Positions 18,109-27,344 of a stretch of 35,091 nucleotides of DNA are shown here, one piece after another. A program made the position numbers and the translations under genes. Location: NCBI GenBank assembly GCA_030065615.1, contig JASJDR010000042.1:1-35091 (forward strand), read 5' to 3'. Under the pieces are notes generated by a model. That model was given only the letters and a program-made list of their open reading frames with translations. It made no database searches and had not been told where the DNA came from. The DNA is from Xenococcus sp. MO_188.B8. GTDB taxonomy: Bacteria > Cyanobacteriota > Cyanobacteriia > Cyanobacteriales > Xenococcaceae. Every line of letters starts with the position of its first letter. Position 1 is the stretch's first letter.

Positions 18109-19239
18109 ATGGCAGGGGACTATTATCAAATTCTGGGTGTATCCCGTGATGCAAGCAAAGAGGAGCTAAAACGGTCGTATCGTCGTCTTGCTCGTAAATA
18201 TCATCCCGACGTCAATAAAGAACCAGGGGCAGAAGAACGTTTTAAAGAAATTAATCGCGCTTATGAAGTGCTTTCGGAGCCAGAAACTCGTAGTAGATAT
18301 GATCGCTTTGGCGAAGCTGGAGTATCTTCTGGTGCTGGGGCTTCTGGGTTTGAATATGGTGATATGGGCGGCTTTGCCGATATTTTTGAGTCTATTTTTA
18401 GTGGTTTTGGTGGTGCAGCAGGTCCCACTACTTCCCGTCGTCGCACTGGACCAGTACGGGGAGATGATCTCAGATTAGATTTAAAATTAGAATTTCGTGA
18501 GGCGGTTTTCGGTGGCGAAAAACAAATTCGGATTCCCCATTTAGAAACTTGTCAAGTTTGTACCGGTAGCGGTGCTAAACCAGGAACAGGTTCCCGTAGT
18601 TGCTCTACTTGTAATGGTGTCGGTCAGGTAAAACGAGCCACCCGCACACCTTTTGGTAGTTTTGCCCAAGTGTCGACTTGTCCTACCTGTAATGGTGCGG
18701 GAACTGTTATTGAATCCAAATGTGAGGCTTGCAATGGTGCGGGGCGGAAGCAAGAAACTAAAAAGCTCAAAATTACGATTCCTCCAGGAGTTGATAATGG
18801 AACTCGTTTAAGGGTTTCTGGGGAAGGAGATGCTGGAGTCAGAAATGGCACCTCAGGAGATTTATATGTTTACCTCTTTGTCGAATCGGATAAGGAATTT
18901 ACCCGAGAGGGAATTAATATTAGTTCGGAGATTAGCATTAGTTATTTGCAAGCTATTCTCGGTTGTCGTGTAGAAGTTCCCACGGTTGATGGCAAAGAAG
19001 AAGTGACAATTCCAGCGGGAACTCAGCCCAATAAGGTCGTGATCCTAGAAAATAAAGGTGTACCTAGATTGGGCAATCCAGTGAGTCGCGGTAATCATTT
19101 GATAACTGTTAAAGTAGAAATTCCCACCAAACTCAATGCTGAAGAAAAAGAATTACTCGAAAAGTTGGCCACAATTAAAGGAGAGAGCAGTGGCAAAGGA
19201 GGTCTCGAGGGATTTTTAGGAGGATTGTTCCATAAATGA
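18109..19239 (+). CDS. dnaJ: Co-chaperone DnaJ (Hsp40, type I)
   Basis: A 376-aa protein with all type I parts in order. The J domain (1-70) has the HPD triad in KYHPDVNKE and activates DnaK ATPase. A Gly/Phe-rich linker follows ([22 protein letters not shown]). Four CxxCxGxG zinc repeats follow ([32 protein letters not shown]). Two C-terminal substrate-binding barrels end the protein. The stop codon overlaps the next start (ATGA), which implies translational coupling with the TusA-like gene and rsgA. Confidence 0.96.
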   Translation: MAGDYYQILGVSRDASKEELKRSYRRLARKYHPDVNKEPGAEERFKEINRAYEVLSEPETRSRYDRFGEAGVSSGAGASGFEYGDMGGFADIFESIFSGFGGAAGPTTSRRRTGPVRGDDLRLDLKLEFREAVFGGEKQIRIPHLETCQVCTGSGAKPGTGSRSCSTCNGVGQVKRATRTPFGSFAQVSTCPTCNGAGTVIESKCEACNGAGRKQETKKLKITIPPGVDNGTRLRVSGEGDAGVRNGTSGDLYVYLFVESDKEFTREGINISSEISISYLQAILGCRVEVPTVDGKEEVTIPAGTQPNKVVILENKGVPRLGNPVSRGNHLITVKVEIPTKLNAEEKELLEKLATIKGESSGKGGLEGFLGGLFHK

Positions 19240-19502
19240 AGAATCCTAGTACAACTCCATCTCGAGGTCAGGGTGATGCTTTGTTAGATTTGCGGGGTAC
19301 GCCTTGTCCCATTAATTTTGTGCGGACGAAATTGCGTTTAGAACAAATGCCTCCTGATTCTCTCTTGGAGGTTTGGCTAGATCCTGGAGAACCAATAGAA
19401 CAAGTACCAGATAGCTTAAAAATGGCAGGATATCAATTAGAATCAATTGATAACCGCCAAGAATTTTTTGCTTTGTTCGTACGACGTCCTCTAGCCTCGT
19501 GA
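19236..19502 (+). CDS. TusA/YedF-family sulfur-carrier-like protein
   Basis: An 88-aa protein with the TusA/SirA signature [17 protein letters not shown], in which the CPxP-type Cys (residue about 25, here CPIN) is the sulfur-carrying position. The rest follows the family's two-strand, two-helix fold ([21 protein letters not shown]). TusA proteins relay sulfur for tRNA thiolation or cofactor synthesis. Here the fourth residue of CPxP is Asn rather than Pro. It overlaps dnaJ by 4 bases and rsgA by 4 bases, so the three genes are tightly coupled. Why a sulfur carrier sits in a chaperone operon is unclear. Confidence 0.85.
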   Translation: MKNPSTTPSRGQGDALLDLRGTPCPINFVRTKLRLEQMPPDSLLEVWLDPGEPIEQVPDSLKMAGYQLESIDNRQEFFALFVRRPLAS

Positions 19503-20605
19503 TTGCTTTGGCTACTGAGATTACTGACCAATGGCAACTATGGGGTACGGTAGTAGCGGTACAGGCTAATTTTTATCAGGTAAAACTAGCTTCCAATAGC
19601 GATCGCTTAAATAATATCGATTATTTACTCTGTACTCGCAGAACTCGACTGAAAAAAATTGGTCAAAAAGTAATGGTAGGTGACTATGTTGCCATAGAAG
19701 AACCCGATTGGCAAGATGGACGAGGCGCGATCGCGGATGTATTATCCAGGAAAACAGAATTACAACGTCCCCCCATAGCTAATGCCGATTTGATGTTATT
19801 GGTATTTGCTTTGGAAGAACCAAAGTTAGATCCTTGGCAATTAAGTCGCTTTTTGGTGCAAACTGAGGCTACAGGCTTGGAACTCTGTTTATGTTTAAAT
19901 AAATGCGATCTAATCTGTGAATCGGAACAAAAGCAATGGCAAGCAAGATTGACTAGTTGGGGTTACAATGCGGTCTTGATTAGTGCGATTCAAGATTATG
20001 GCATCGACAATTTACTGAGCCGTTTGCAAAATAAAATTGCTGTCGTTGTCGGACCGAGTGGGGTTGGAAAATCGAGTTTAATCAATAAACTGATTCCCGA
20101 TGCTAATTTAAGGGTAGGTCGAGTATCGGGAAAGTTACAACGGGGTCGTCATACCACCCGTCATGTGGAGTTATTTGAGCTTCCTGGTGGTGGTTTATTG
20201 GCGGATAGTCCTGGGTTTAATCAACCAACTATTAACTATAATCCGGCTGACTTAGCCTTATATTTTCCTGAAGCTAGAAGCAGATTAGCGAATCAAAGTT
20301 GTCAGTTTAGTGATTGTTTGCACCGCGATGAACCGAATTGTGTGGTAAGGGGAGATTGGGAAAGATATCAATATTATTTGGATTTCCTAGATCAAGCGAT
20401 CGCGTTTCACAAGAGTCAACAAGATAATCCCGATCAGGAGTCTAGTGTCAAACTTAAGTTCAAGCGATCGGGAAAAGTGAGCTATGAACCAAGATTGGCA
20501 ACAAAAAAATATCGTCGTCGCTCTCGGAAGAAAAAACAACAGAATCTACAAGAATTATACAGCGATCGCTCTATTAATGAGCTTTATGATGAAGAAAATT
20601 ATTAG
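19499..20605 (+). CDS. rsgA: Ribosome small-subunit maturation GTPase RsgA
   Basis: A 368-aa circularly permuted GTPase. An OB-fold leads (about 10-85). The motifs then appear in the permuted order: G4 NKCDL, then G1 GPSGVGKSSL, then G2-like GRHTTRHVE, then G3 DSPGF. A zinc finger follows (CxxxxC ... H ... C, in SCQFSDCLHRDEPNC). RsgA checks the decoding centre of the 30S subunit late in assembly. The C-terminus is a basic tail (KYRRRSRKKKQQ). The GTG start at 19499 shares four bases with the previous stop. Confidence 0.95.
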   Translation: MIALATEITDQWQLWGTVVAVQANFYQVKLASNSDRLNNIDYLLCTRRTRLKKIGQKVMVGDYVAIEEPDWQDGRGAIADVLSRKTELQRPPIANADLMLLVFALEEPKLDPWQLSRFLVQTEATGLELCLCLNKCDLICESEQKQWQARLTSWGYNAVLISAIQDYGIDNLLSRLQNKIAVVVGPSGVGKSSLINKLIPDANLRVGRVSGKLQRGRHTTRHVELFELPGGGLLADSPGFNQPTINYNPADLALYFPEARSRLANQSCQFSDCLHRDEPNCVVRGDWERYQYYLDFLDQAIAFHKSQQDNPDQESSVKLKFKRSGKVSYEPRLATKKYRRRSRKKKQQNLQELYSDRSINELYDEENY

Positions 20606-20668
20606 ATTATTAGAATTTGAACTTAAGCTGCTGTTCAACAATCTGTTGATTCAGTTTTCTTGCTCCGT

Positions 20669-20782
20669 CCTATACGCTGAGGAGACCTTATGCGCTTGCG
20701 GAGCTCTACCCGAAGGGGCAGCGGTATCCTTATCCGAAGGTGTATCCTTTAGGATTAGGACAGCGCGGGCGGTGCGGTGCGC
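20669..20782. repeat. Palindrome-rich repeat inserted in the IS630-type transposase remnant
   Basis: About 114 GC-richer bases with small nested hairpins, such as ATCCT-TT-AGGAT and ACCCGAAGGGG, ending in GGTGCGGTGCGC. It shares the strings CCGAAGGT and CCTTTAGGAT, and GGTGCG ends, with the repeat at 27643-27755, also inside a transposase. Both look like members of one dispersed palindromic family. The left boundary is approximate. Confidence 0.6.
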
Positions 20783-21265
20783 TTTTTTAAAGTTATCAAC
20801 TGCTCCTGCTTTTTGCTTAATATTGACTGGTCTAGGCACTTTCAATTTTGCTTTTAATCGGTAGCGAACTGTATCATGCACCACTTTATAAGATACTTTA
20901 AGATTATGGACTGTTTCTAACCAAGTTTGTATTTCTCCATAACTAGAAAACCTTTCTGGGTCAGATAATTCTTCTTTGAGTCGCGCTAGAATTTCTGGTG
21001 GTATCGAAGGGGTTCTTCCGGGACTAGACTTAATGGTTAAGAGAGCTTTAATTCCACCTTGGCGATATTTACTCAGCCATCTAGAGATTGTTGTCGAATG
21101 TTTACCTAGCATAACTGCTAAATGCTCCACACTATTTGCTTGTTTGGTTTTGAGCCAATAGAGAACTTGAACTCTTTGCTGAGTTTTGGCCGTTTTTTGT
21201 TGAGATAATAGTTGTAATAGTGTTGCTTCTGATTCAACAATTTCAATCTTGAGCACTCCAGACAT
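20783..21265 (-). pseudogene. IS630-type transposase, N-terminal DNA-binding part only
   Basis: Codons from the ATG at 21265 give about 160 residues of an IS630-family transposase N-terminus. One helix-turn-helix is NSVEHLAVMLGKHSTTISRWL, and SPGRTPSIPPEILARLKEEL and a winged-helix-like LKVSYKVVHDTVRYRL follow. IS630 proteins then need a DDE catalytic domain. Here the reading frame runs into a palindromic repeat that adds about 40 unrelated residues and then stops. The DDE half is absent before rsgA ends. The remnant cannot transpose on its own. Many cyanobacterial IS630 elements carry the two halves in separate frames, but the second half is not found here. Confidence 0.75.
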
Positions 21266-21360
21266 TGCGCTATTTTATTATTTTGTAATTACTAACTTTC
21301 TAAGTATATATAGCTTTATTTATGTGAATTGGTATCATCAGGAAATAGTTCACTGATAGT

Positions 21361-22188
21361 TTATCTAATAGCTTGACTAATCTGATGCCAGGCATCCCAA
21401 GCTTGAGACAAGATCTTGACTGACAGTAACATTAGAAGAGTACGAAAAGCAACCGTAACAATTCGCTCGGGTAACTTAGGCAACAAGCGAGTACTAATCT
21501 GAACTCCCACAAGACCACCTATCCCGATTATAATACCTGCAAAAAATATCACATTGCCTTTCAAGGCATGGGTGACAGTAGCTGAGAAAGAGGTAATTAC
21601 GATTGCGCCTAAACTAGTTTGAATTGCTGACTTAGGAGCTTCTCCTAGCAACAAAATTTGTAAAGGCACCATAATTACACCGCCACCTACACCAAATAAT
21701 CCAGCTAATATACCTCCAACACCGCCAGTGGTTACTGTAGCTACCACTGGATTTAACTTGGCTGGCTTAAGTTTTTGTTCTTTTGACCTCTTTTCTAAAG
21801 TTAAGCGCTTACGCAGTCCAATCAAATAAATATTGGTAAGTAACAATAGCCCAAAGGTAAGCAGTAATATGTAATTAGGAAATATGTTTGCCAAAATAGC
21901 GCCAAATGGTGCTGTGAATAATCCTGGTATGCCTAGAGCAATTACTCGCTTTAAGTTCAACTTACCCATCTGCCAGTTTTGTATGCTACCAGCAACTGAG
22001 GTGATGAACACCGCTAGGCTACTAGTAGCAACCGCTTTAACTGCTATTTCTTCTGGATTCGTTAAAAAACTAAGTAATTGAACCAAAATAGGTACTGTCA
22101 AGATACCGCCGCCAATACCCAAGAATCCAGCAACAATTCCAGCAATCAGTCCGGCAACAGCTAAAGTTAATAATCCTATTAAAGTCAC
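21361..22188 (-). CDS. TauE/SafE-family membrane permease
   Basis: A 275-aa integral membrane protein with about eight hydrophobic helices and the repeated signature of the family: GIVAGFLGIGGGILTVPIL near the N-terminus and GILAGLFGVGGGVIMVPLQ after the mid-loop. The basic loop RKRLTLEKRSKEQKLK separates the halves. TauE/SafE proteins are thought to move sulfur-containing organic anions such as sulfite or sulfoacetate; the substrate here cannot be told. The start is GTG at 22188. It lies alone between the IS630 remnant and the acyltransferase gene. Confidence 0.88.
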   Translation of the reverse strand: MTLIGLLTLAVAGLIAGIVAGFLGIGGGILTVPILVQLLSFLTNPEEIAVKAVATSSLAVFITSVAGSIQNWQMGKLNLKRVIALGIPGLFTAPFGAILANIFPNYILLLTFGLLLLTNIYLIGLRKRLTLEKRSKEQKLKPAKLNPVVATVTTGGVGGILAGLFGVGGGVIMVPLQILLLGEAPKSAIQTSLGAIVITSFSATVTHALKGNVIFFAGIIIGIGGLVGVQISTRLLPKLPERIVTVAFRTLLMLLSVKILSQAWDAWHQISQAIR

Positions 22189-22365
22189 AGGTGAATGTCC
22201 TTAAGTTTCTAATTTCTCAATTCCCAATATGGTGATTGAACAAGCTGAACCAATGCTTTAGACACATATGACCCCAGCGTGCCTCACCATCAAACTCTAA
22301 TCCCCAGTCCTCCGAACAGATATCTAAAAAACTACGGGTTTCAAACTAGATGCAGAGAAAAAAGT

Positions 22366-23286
22366 TTAAGCCGCAACTTTCGGTATTGATATTTCTGCAG
22401 CAGTGCTGACATTAATTAACTTAGGATAAGTTCTTTTCATCTGTTTTGTTAGTCCTGCACTTGGGCTAATCTCTACTACGGTTTCAATCCCCTCTGCAAC
22501 CAATTGTAAGGAAATTTTTCGCCAACCTACTGGTTCAATAATTTGTTTGATAAGATTATCCTTTAACTGCGCCACTTCAAATATAGGATCTGGTTCTATA
22601 GTTGATAGCACTGGTACTTTGGCTGATTCAAAGGGGATAGATTCTAGGAATTGCTGAAACTCAGCTGCTGTTGCTGCTATTAACGGCGTGTGAAAAGCCC
22701 TATTAGGTTTTAAACGGATAATACGCTCAGCTTTGATTTGAGTTAAAACAGATTCTACTGCTTCGATACTTCCAGAAATAACAGCATAATTTAAATCATC
22801 ATTGATTCGCCATACATTTGCTGTTTGTTCAATTTGCTGTTCGAGTTGCTCTTTATTAAAACCGATTAGATTGGCCATCACTCCTTTAGTGGTTGACTCC
22901 ATCAATTCGCCCCGATATTTCATGATGTCCAACCCTGTTTCAAAGTCGAATACTTTAGCAGCATAGAGAGCCATATACTCACCCAAGCTGTAGCCAGCCA
23001 CCAAATCAGGCTTGTATCCTTGCTCCCTCATTAGGTCGATAAGAATGCTCAAAACTACATAGAGACAGGGCTGAACGTAAATAGTATGAGATAATTTGGC
23101 TTGACTTTGACAAGATTCAAGAACAGACCAGCCTAAAACTTTCGCCGCTAGCTCGAATCTCTTTTGAGCCAGAGGGATGTTCAGTAGATCTAATCCCATC
23201 CCAACTTTTTGGCTTCCCTGCCCAGGAAATACCCAAGCTGTAGTATTTCCCATCTGTCTTTGAAGATTAAAAATCAGATCTTTCAT
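22366..23286 (-). CDS. Stand-alone malonyl-CoA:ACP transacylase-like acyltransferase
   Basis: A 306-aa protein with the acyltransferase fold of FabD and polyketide-synthase AT domains. AWVFPGQGSQKVGMG occurs near the N-terminus. The nucleophile elbow is GYSLGEY (usually GHSxGE), with the Ser in place. The substrate Arg is in KYRGELME, and the catalytic His is in RAFHTPLI. The Ser-His pair is intact, so it should be active. It would load malonyl or related groups on an acyl carrier protein. No fatty-acid or PKS gene is adjacent, so it may be a second FabD or a trans-acting AT. I prefer the ATG at 23286 to the TTG at 23295. A 9-bp hairpin lies just upstream. Confidence 0.82.
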   Translation of the reverse strand: MKDLIFNLQRQMGNTTAWVFPGQGSQKVGMGLDLLNIPLAQKRFELAAKVLGWSVLESCQSQAKLSHTIYVQPCLYVVLSILIDLMREQGYKPDLVAGYSLGEYMALYAAKVFDFETGLDIMKYRGELMESTTKGVMANLIGFNKEQLEQQIEQTANVWRINDDLNYAVISGSIEAVESVLTQIKAERIIRLKPNRAFHTPLIAATAAEFQQFLESIPFESAKVPVLSTIEPDPIFEVAQLKDNLIKQIIEPVGWRKISLQLVAEGIETVVEISPSAGLTKQMKRTYPKLINVSTAAEISIPKVAA

Positions 23287-24167
23287 GATATCCAAGTTCA
23301 GATTTTCAGTTTTTTTTAAGTAACATTATTGAAAATCTATATTAAGCAATAAAAAGTAACAAACTAGATACAAATACTGTCATGATCTTAATATTTTGTA
23401 TACAATAAAACCTACAGTTATATAACAAGCTGCATGTCTAAATACGTAGCAAACTGCATTATTATAAAGTCTAAAGCTATTTGTAGTGATCTTGGAGTAA
23501 GTTTTATAAATATAGAAAAAACAAGTAGTATCAGGATTGTTTATTAAAGTAGCAATAGCAATTAAAGTATCATCTCAACTTTATCTAACAATTCTCAAAA
23601 CAGCATTAGATAAAGGTTTTTCCTGTAGTTAAATTGCTAAAAAATATAGCTCACCTAGCTCCAGTTGATAGATATTATTAATAGTTTGATTCCGCTTACT
23701 GAGATCAGTCTTGATTATTGCGAATCACTACCTTTCAATTCTGTCACCTTGACTGGGCTGACCTCCTAAATCTGAGAAACGCTATAGCTGTGACAATTTA
23801 TTAGCTAATAAATTATGCCCCAATCTTTCATAAAATTAAGTAATATAACAAACAAAAATTAAACAAATTGACAAGTGAGCATCAACTTTGTTTTGAGGAG
23901 TAAATTTTAGTAAAAATCTCCCTCTGTCCCCGAAGCTTCCTCTGCTTCCCCTAGTTAAGTCTATCCCTCATTTCAAAATTGACAGACTACTAGTAAAGTT
24001 TTAGGAGTTGTAACAATCATTCAAAAACACTCTCTAAAAGATGTTAAACTAATCTAGCTTATTTTCTGCCAAGAAGTCATACCAAATTAAATAATTTTCA
24101 CAACAGATCATGGTCGTAGGGGCGATTGGCCAATCGCACTTACAGAATCAATTGTTGTATTCTTATT
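23287..24167. other. Long gene-free, AT-rich stretch with palindromes
   Basis: 881 bases with no credible ORF. AGATTTTCA (23300-23308) and TGAAAATCT (23330-23338) form a 9-bp stem in the leader of the acyltransferase. A perfect 20-base palindrome, AATTTATTAGCTAATAAATT, occupies 23795-23814. Between about 23560 and 23665 a broken frame reads like a transposase helix-turn-helix (GFSCS-stop-IAKKYSS), possibly a decayed insertion sequence. The right end is a MITE-like repeat at 24079-24179. Confidence 0.5.
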
Positions 24168-24179
24168 TTAAATTGGTAT
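24079..24179. repeat. MITE-like repeat that supplies the histidine-kinase stop codon
   Basis: ATACCAAATTAA (24079-24090) and TTAAATTGGTAT (24168-24179) are inverted repeats with one mismatch, 101 bases end to end. The middle holds a perfect 16-base palindrome, GCGATTGGCCAATCGC (24122-24137), close to the GTAGGGGCG...-type palindromes common in cyanobacteria. The right end covers the last codons (ATA CCA ATT) and the TAA of the adjacent kinase gene. Confidence 0.6.
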
Positions 24180-26459
24180 CACATGTTTTGGTAACATCTC
24201 ATACTCTTCTAATAAATCTAGTAACTTGTTCTCTTCAATGGGTTTAGTTAGAAAGGCTTCGCAGCCAAAATGCTGACTCGCCTTTTGCAATACTTCACGG
24301 CTACAAGCTGATATCAGAATAATGGGAATATTTTCAAATTTGGGCATTTTTCGCAATTCTCCCATTAAGGTAAAGCCAGTTTTGACTGGCATATATAGAT
24401 CCAGTAAGATGAGATCTGGTTGAATGAAAGGTGCTATTTCCAGTGCTAGTTGCCCATTCTCAACAGAGACGATTTCGAATCCCAAGGGTTTGAGTATGTT
24501 GTTTAAAGCCAGATGGTTTTCTTCTTTATCATCCACAATGAGAATCTTATTTTTGAGAGTATCAGAACTTAATGCGGTAACTGAGCCATCATCTTTTGCT
24601 TCCGGAAGAGCCTGTGTCACAGGCAAGCTCAGGTCAAACCAAAAGATCGACCCCATAGCTAATTCGCTTTGAACTTCTAGTTGACTCCCCATCATTTCAA
24701 CTATTTGCTTACTGATAGCTAAACCTAGACCTGTGCCATTTGCTCGCTGCTCGGAAAGACTAACTTGTTCAAAAGGTTGAAAGATTTTTTCTAAATGTTC
24801 AGGACTGATTCCGATTCCCGAATCCATGACTTCAAAGCGAAGTTTTTGTTGGGGACAGGGACTGTTATTGATCAATTCTTCTGTTTCCTTGAGGACACTC
24901 ACTCTGAAGGTTACCTTACCTCGCTCTGTAAATTTAACAGCATTGTTTAATAAATTCAGTAGCACTTGTCGCAGTCTTTTTTCATCTGCCCAAATGCTAG
25001 TTTCTACCTTGCCTTCAATTTCACACTCGAACTGAAGTTGTTTTTCCCGAGCACGGATCTCAATCATCGCTAATATTCCATCCAAGAAAGACTGCCAGTG
25101 TAGGTAAGTAGGATTAAGTTCTATCTTACTGACTTTCAGTTTGGAGAAATCTAAAATGTCTTCAATTAAGTTTAAGAGATAGACGCCACTTTCCCGCATT
25201 ACCCTTAATCCCTTGACGAGATTGGGCTTTAAGTCAGACTTTTCCTGAAGTACGGTTCCATAGGTAATAATGGTGTTCAGAGGAGAACGGAGCTCATGAC
25301 TTATTTGGGCGAGAAATTTATCTTTGGTTTGATTAGCATTCTCTGCCGCTTCTTTAGCTGTGTCGAGTTCGGCAGTCCGTTCTCTAACTCTCTGTTCTAA
25401 TTCCGTAAATGAGGTCTGCAAACGGTTGGCCATCTTATTAAACGATGTCGCCAGAATTCCTAGTTCATCTTGACGCTCTATTTCTACTTTTCTATCTAAT
25501 TGACCACTAGTGATCGCCTTGGCTGCTGTAGTCAGTTGGCTAATCGGTCGAATCAGATGATTAGCTAAGAGCCAAGTCAAAGTACTGACTGTGATCACAG
25601 CCACCAAGGCAATGATATATGTTAAATTCTTAAGTTCTTGTTCATTTCTAAGAAACTCGGCTTCTTCTTGAATTAGAGCAACCCTCCAGCCATTTTCCAG
25701 AGATATACCATAGGAAACCCAATCGACATCTTGCTCATTTTTAAACTTAAAGAAACCATTGCGACCTTCTAAAATATTAGTAATAGGTGGATATTGACTT
25801 AAGTTGTTCAATTTCTCACCATGAAGCATAGCTGAGTTAGGATGAGCTAATACTTTACCAGTTTGATCCACTAATAGTGCATAACCAGTTTTACCAAATT
25901 GAAGTTGACCGATTTGCTCTGCCAGAGCTGAAAGCTCCGTACACAACATAGCTACACCTACAATTTCCGATGATTCTTGTCGAATGGGGGTTCCCATACA
26001 GATGGCTGGTTTTTTAATCGTACGACCTATGAGAGTTTGACCAGTGATATCTTTACCTGCTTTAGCTTGTAAAAACCAGCGACGATCCCCATAATATTCA
26101 GGTTTGTTGCCATCACTACGAGCCACATTCCAACCATCTAAGCTAGCAGTACTAGCTAAATAAATACTTTTATCACTTTCAGCTAAATTCTTGAGTACTG
26201 ACTTTTGTCGCTCTGCATCCATGCTCACTATATCTGGTTGCTGACTCAGTTGTTTCAAAGTCGAAACCTTCGTTTGATTCCACCAAGATAATGTGTTGGC
26301 CAAAATTTCGGCCTTAATTGCTATATTTTCTTGAGCATCTTGGCGAAGTTTTAGGTCAGCATGGTAATTGGCAAAAAATAGAGCAGCCAACATGGGCGGA
26401 ACAGTTCCTAGTAAAACTGTTACAGGCATCCTAAATCGTAAACTATTGGTAAATGACAC
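24168..26459 (-). CDS. Membrane-bound hybrid histidine kinase with Cache sensor
   Basis: A 763-aa sensor kinase. Membrane helix 1 lies at about residues 12-30. An extracytoplasmic double-Cache-like sensor runs from about 35 to 275 (YYGDRRWFLQAKAGKDITGQ, GKTGYALLVDQTGKVLAHPN). Helix 2 is at about 280-300. HAMP follows (LIRPISQLTTAAKAITSGQLD), then HisKA with His388 in ISHELRSPLN. The HATPase domain has N (LLNNAVKFTE), G1 (DSGIGI) and G2 (GTGLGLAI) boxes. A C-terminal receiver domain has phospho-acceptor Asp687 in LILLDLYMP. It would sense a small ligand and relay phosphate internally; the output partner is not adjacent. The last residues and stop lie within a MITE-like repeat. Confidence 0.92.
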   Translation of the reverse strand: MSFTNSLRFRMPVTVLLGTVPPMLAALFFANYHADLKLRQDAQENIAIKAEILANTLSWWNQTKVSTLKQLSQQPDIVSMDAERQKSVLKNLAESDKSIYLASTASLDGWNVARSDGNKPEYYGDRRWFLQAKAGKDITGQTLIGRTIKKPAICMGTPIRQESSEIVGVAMLCTELSALAEQIGQLQFGKTGYALLVDQTGKVLAHPNSAMLHGEKLNNLSQYPPITNILEGRNGFFKFKNEQDVDWVSYGISLENGWRVALIQEEAEFLRNEQELKNLTYIIALVAVITVSTLTWLLANHLIRPISQLTTAAKAITSGQLDRKVEIERQDELGILATSFNKMANRLQTSFTELEQRVRERTAELDTAKEAAENANQTKDKFLAQISHELRSPLNTIITYGTVLQEKSDLKPNLVKGLRVMRESGVYLLNLIEDILDFSKLKVSKIELNPTYLHWQSFLDGILAMIEIRAREKQLQFECEIEGKVETSIWADEKRLRQVLLNLLNNAVKFTERGKVTFRVSVLKETEELINNSPCPQQKLRFEVMDSGIGISPEHLEKIFQPFEQVSLSEQRANGTGLGLAISKQIVEMMGSQLEVQSELAMGSIFWFDLSLPVTQALPEAKDDGSVTALSSDTLKNKILIVDDKEENHLALNNILKPLGFEIVSVENGQLALEIAPFIQPDLILLDLYMPVKTGFTLMGELRKMPKFENIPIILISACSREVLQKASQHFGCEAFLTKPIEENKLLDLLEEYEMLPKHVIPI

Positions 26460-26817
26460 TTTCTCGATTATTTTCGAATAGATAACTTATTCTTAAAAAG
26501 TAATACTCTCGGTTAGAAATTGCAATTTACTAAATGAACGCTATAGATTAGACTAGTAAAGCTTTTGATCTAGCAGAATTTATTCCTAGTAAAGTTAGAG
26601 TGAATTGATATAACACTATAGGTAGTAAATTAATCTCTGTTTAGATTTTGTTAATTGTTTAAGTCCCGCTAACTTACTTAATTACTACTTAATCGAAGAT
26701 CGAAGGAAGTCATAGGTGCGAGCAGATGAATTTTAGTGCTGCGCGATCGCGACAATGACTAAAATAAATAATATAAGATTGTACTGTGAAGCCAGAATAT
26801 AAAGAAGGAGATAGCTG
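26460..26817. other. Intergenic region, 358 bases
   Basis: AT-rich sequence upstream of both the kinase (minus) and the DUF433 gene (plus), so it should hold two promoters; none is assigned. One HIP1-type site (GCGCGATCGCG) lies near 26741. AAGGAG about 10 bases before 26818 is the ribosome site of the DUF433 gene. Confidence 0.4.
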
Positions 26818-27114
26818 GTGATTAATGTCATCTCACAGCATATTGAAATTACACCAGGGGTTTGTGGTGGTAAGCCTCGGATTGTTGGTCATCGCATTCG
26901 AGTTGAGGATATTGTTATCTGGCATGAAAGAATGGGATTATCGCCAGATGAAATTGTTTCACAATACCCGACTATTACCTTGGCTGATGTCTATGCTGCT
27001 TTAGCTTATTATCATGACCATTTTGAGGAAATCAGGCAACAGATTCGTGAAGATGAAGAATTTGCCCATGATATGCAAGCCAAAACACCGTCATTGGTTA
27101 GACAAAAACTATAG
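26818..27114 (+). CDS. DUF433 (VapB-type antitoxin-like) protein, apparently without its toxin
   Basis: A 98-aa protein with the complete DUF433 pattern. GGKPRIVGHRIRVEDIVIW is followed by GLSPDEIVSQYPTITLADVYAALAYYHDH. DUF433 proteins are small DNA-binding antitoxins, usually followed at once by a PIN-like DUF5615 RNase toxin gene. Here the next 200 bases hold no ORF of that kind, and an IS5-type element follows. It starts at GTG with AAGGAG upstream. It may be a leftover antitoxin or act as a regulator alone. Confidence 0.85.
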   Translation: MINVISQHIEITPGVCGGKPRIVGHRIRVEDIVIWHERMGLSPDEIVSQYPTITLADVYAALAYYHDHFEEIRQQIREDEEFAHDMQAKTPSLVRQKL

Positions 27115-27344
27115 TTTTCAAATTATGCTTGGTTTATTTCTTTTTCAAAGTTTTTTTAGATTTATTCTTGGGCGTTAATGCAACAAATTTTCTGCCACTT
27201 TGGGCTTATCTCTTGCGCCAGTCTTCACATATTGCTTTTATATCATAGTTAAATAGACATCTCCAATAATTTATAACTAAGTTTTATCAAGGAATTCAGC
27301 TTCTTTGATGTACAGATGTAGTTAATCGCCTTAGCAACGATTTC

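Noticed and set aside
20484..20864. 126-aa plus-strand ORF spanning the end of rsgA
   Set aside because: It crosses the rsgA end in another frame and runs through the palindromic repeat and the antisense of the transposase; no family resemblance.
23560..23665. Helix-turn-helix-like translation resembling a transposase start
   Set aside because: Interrupted by stops within about 40 codons and no flanking transposase sequence; mentioned only in the gap description.
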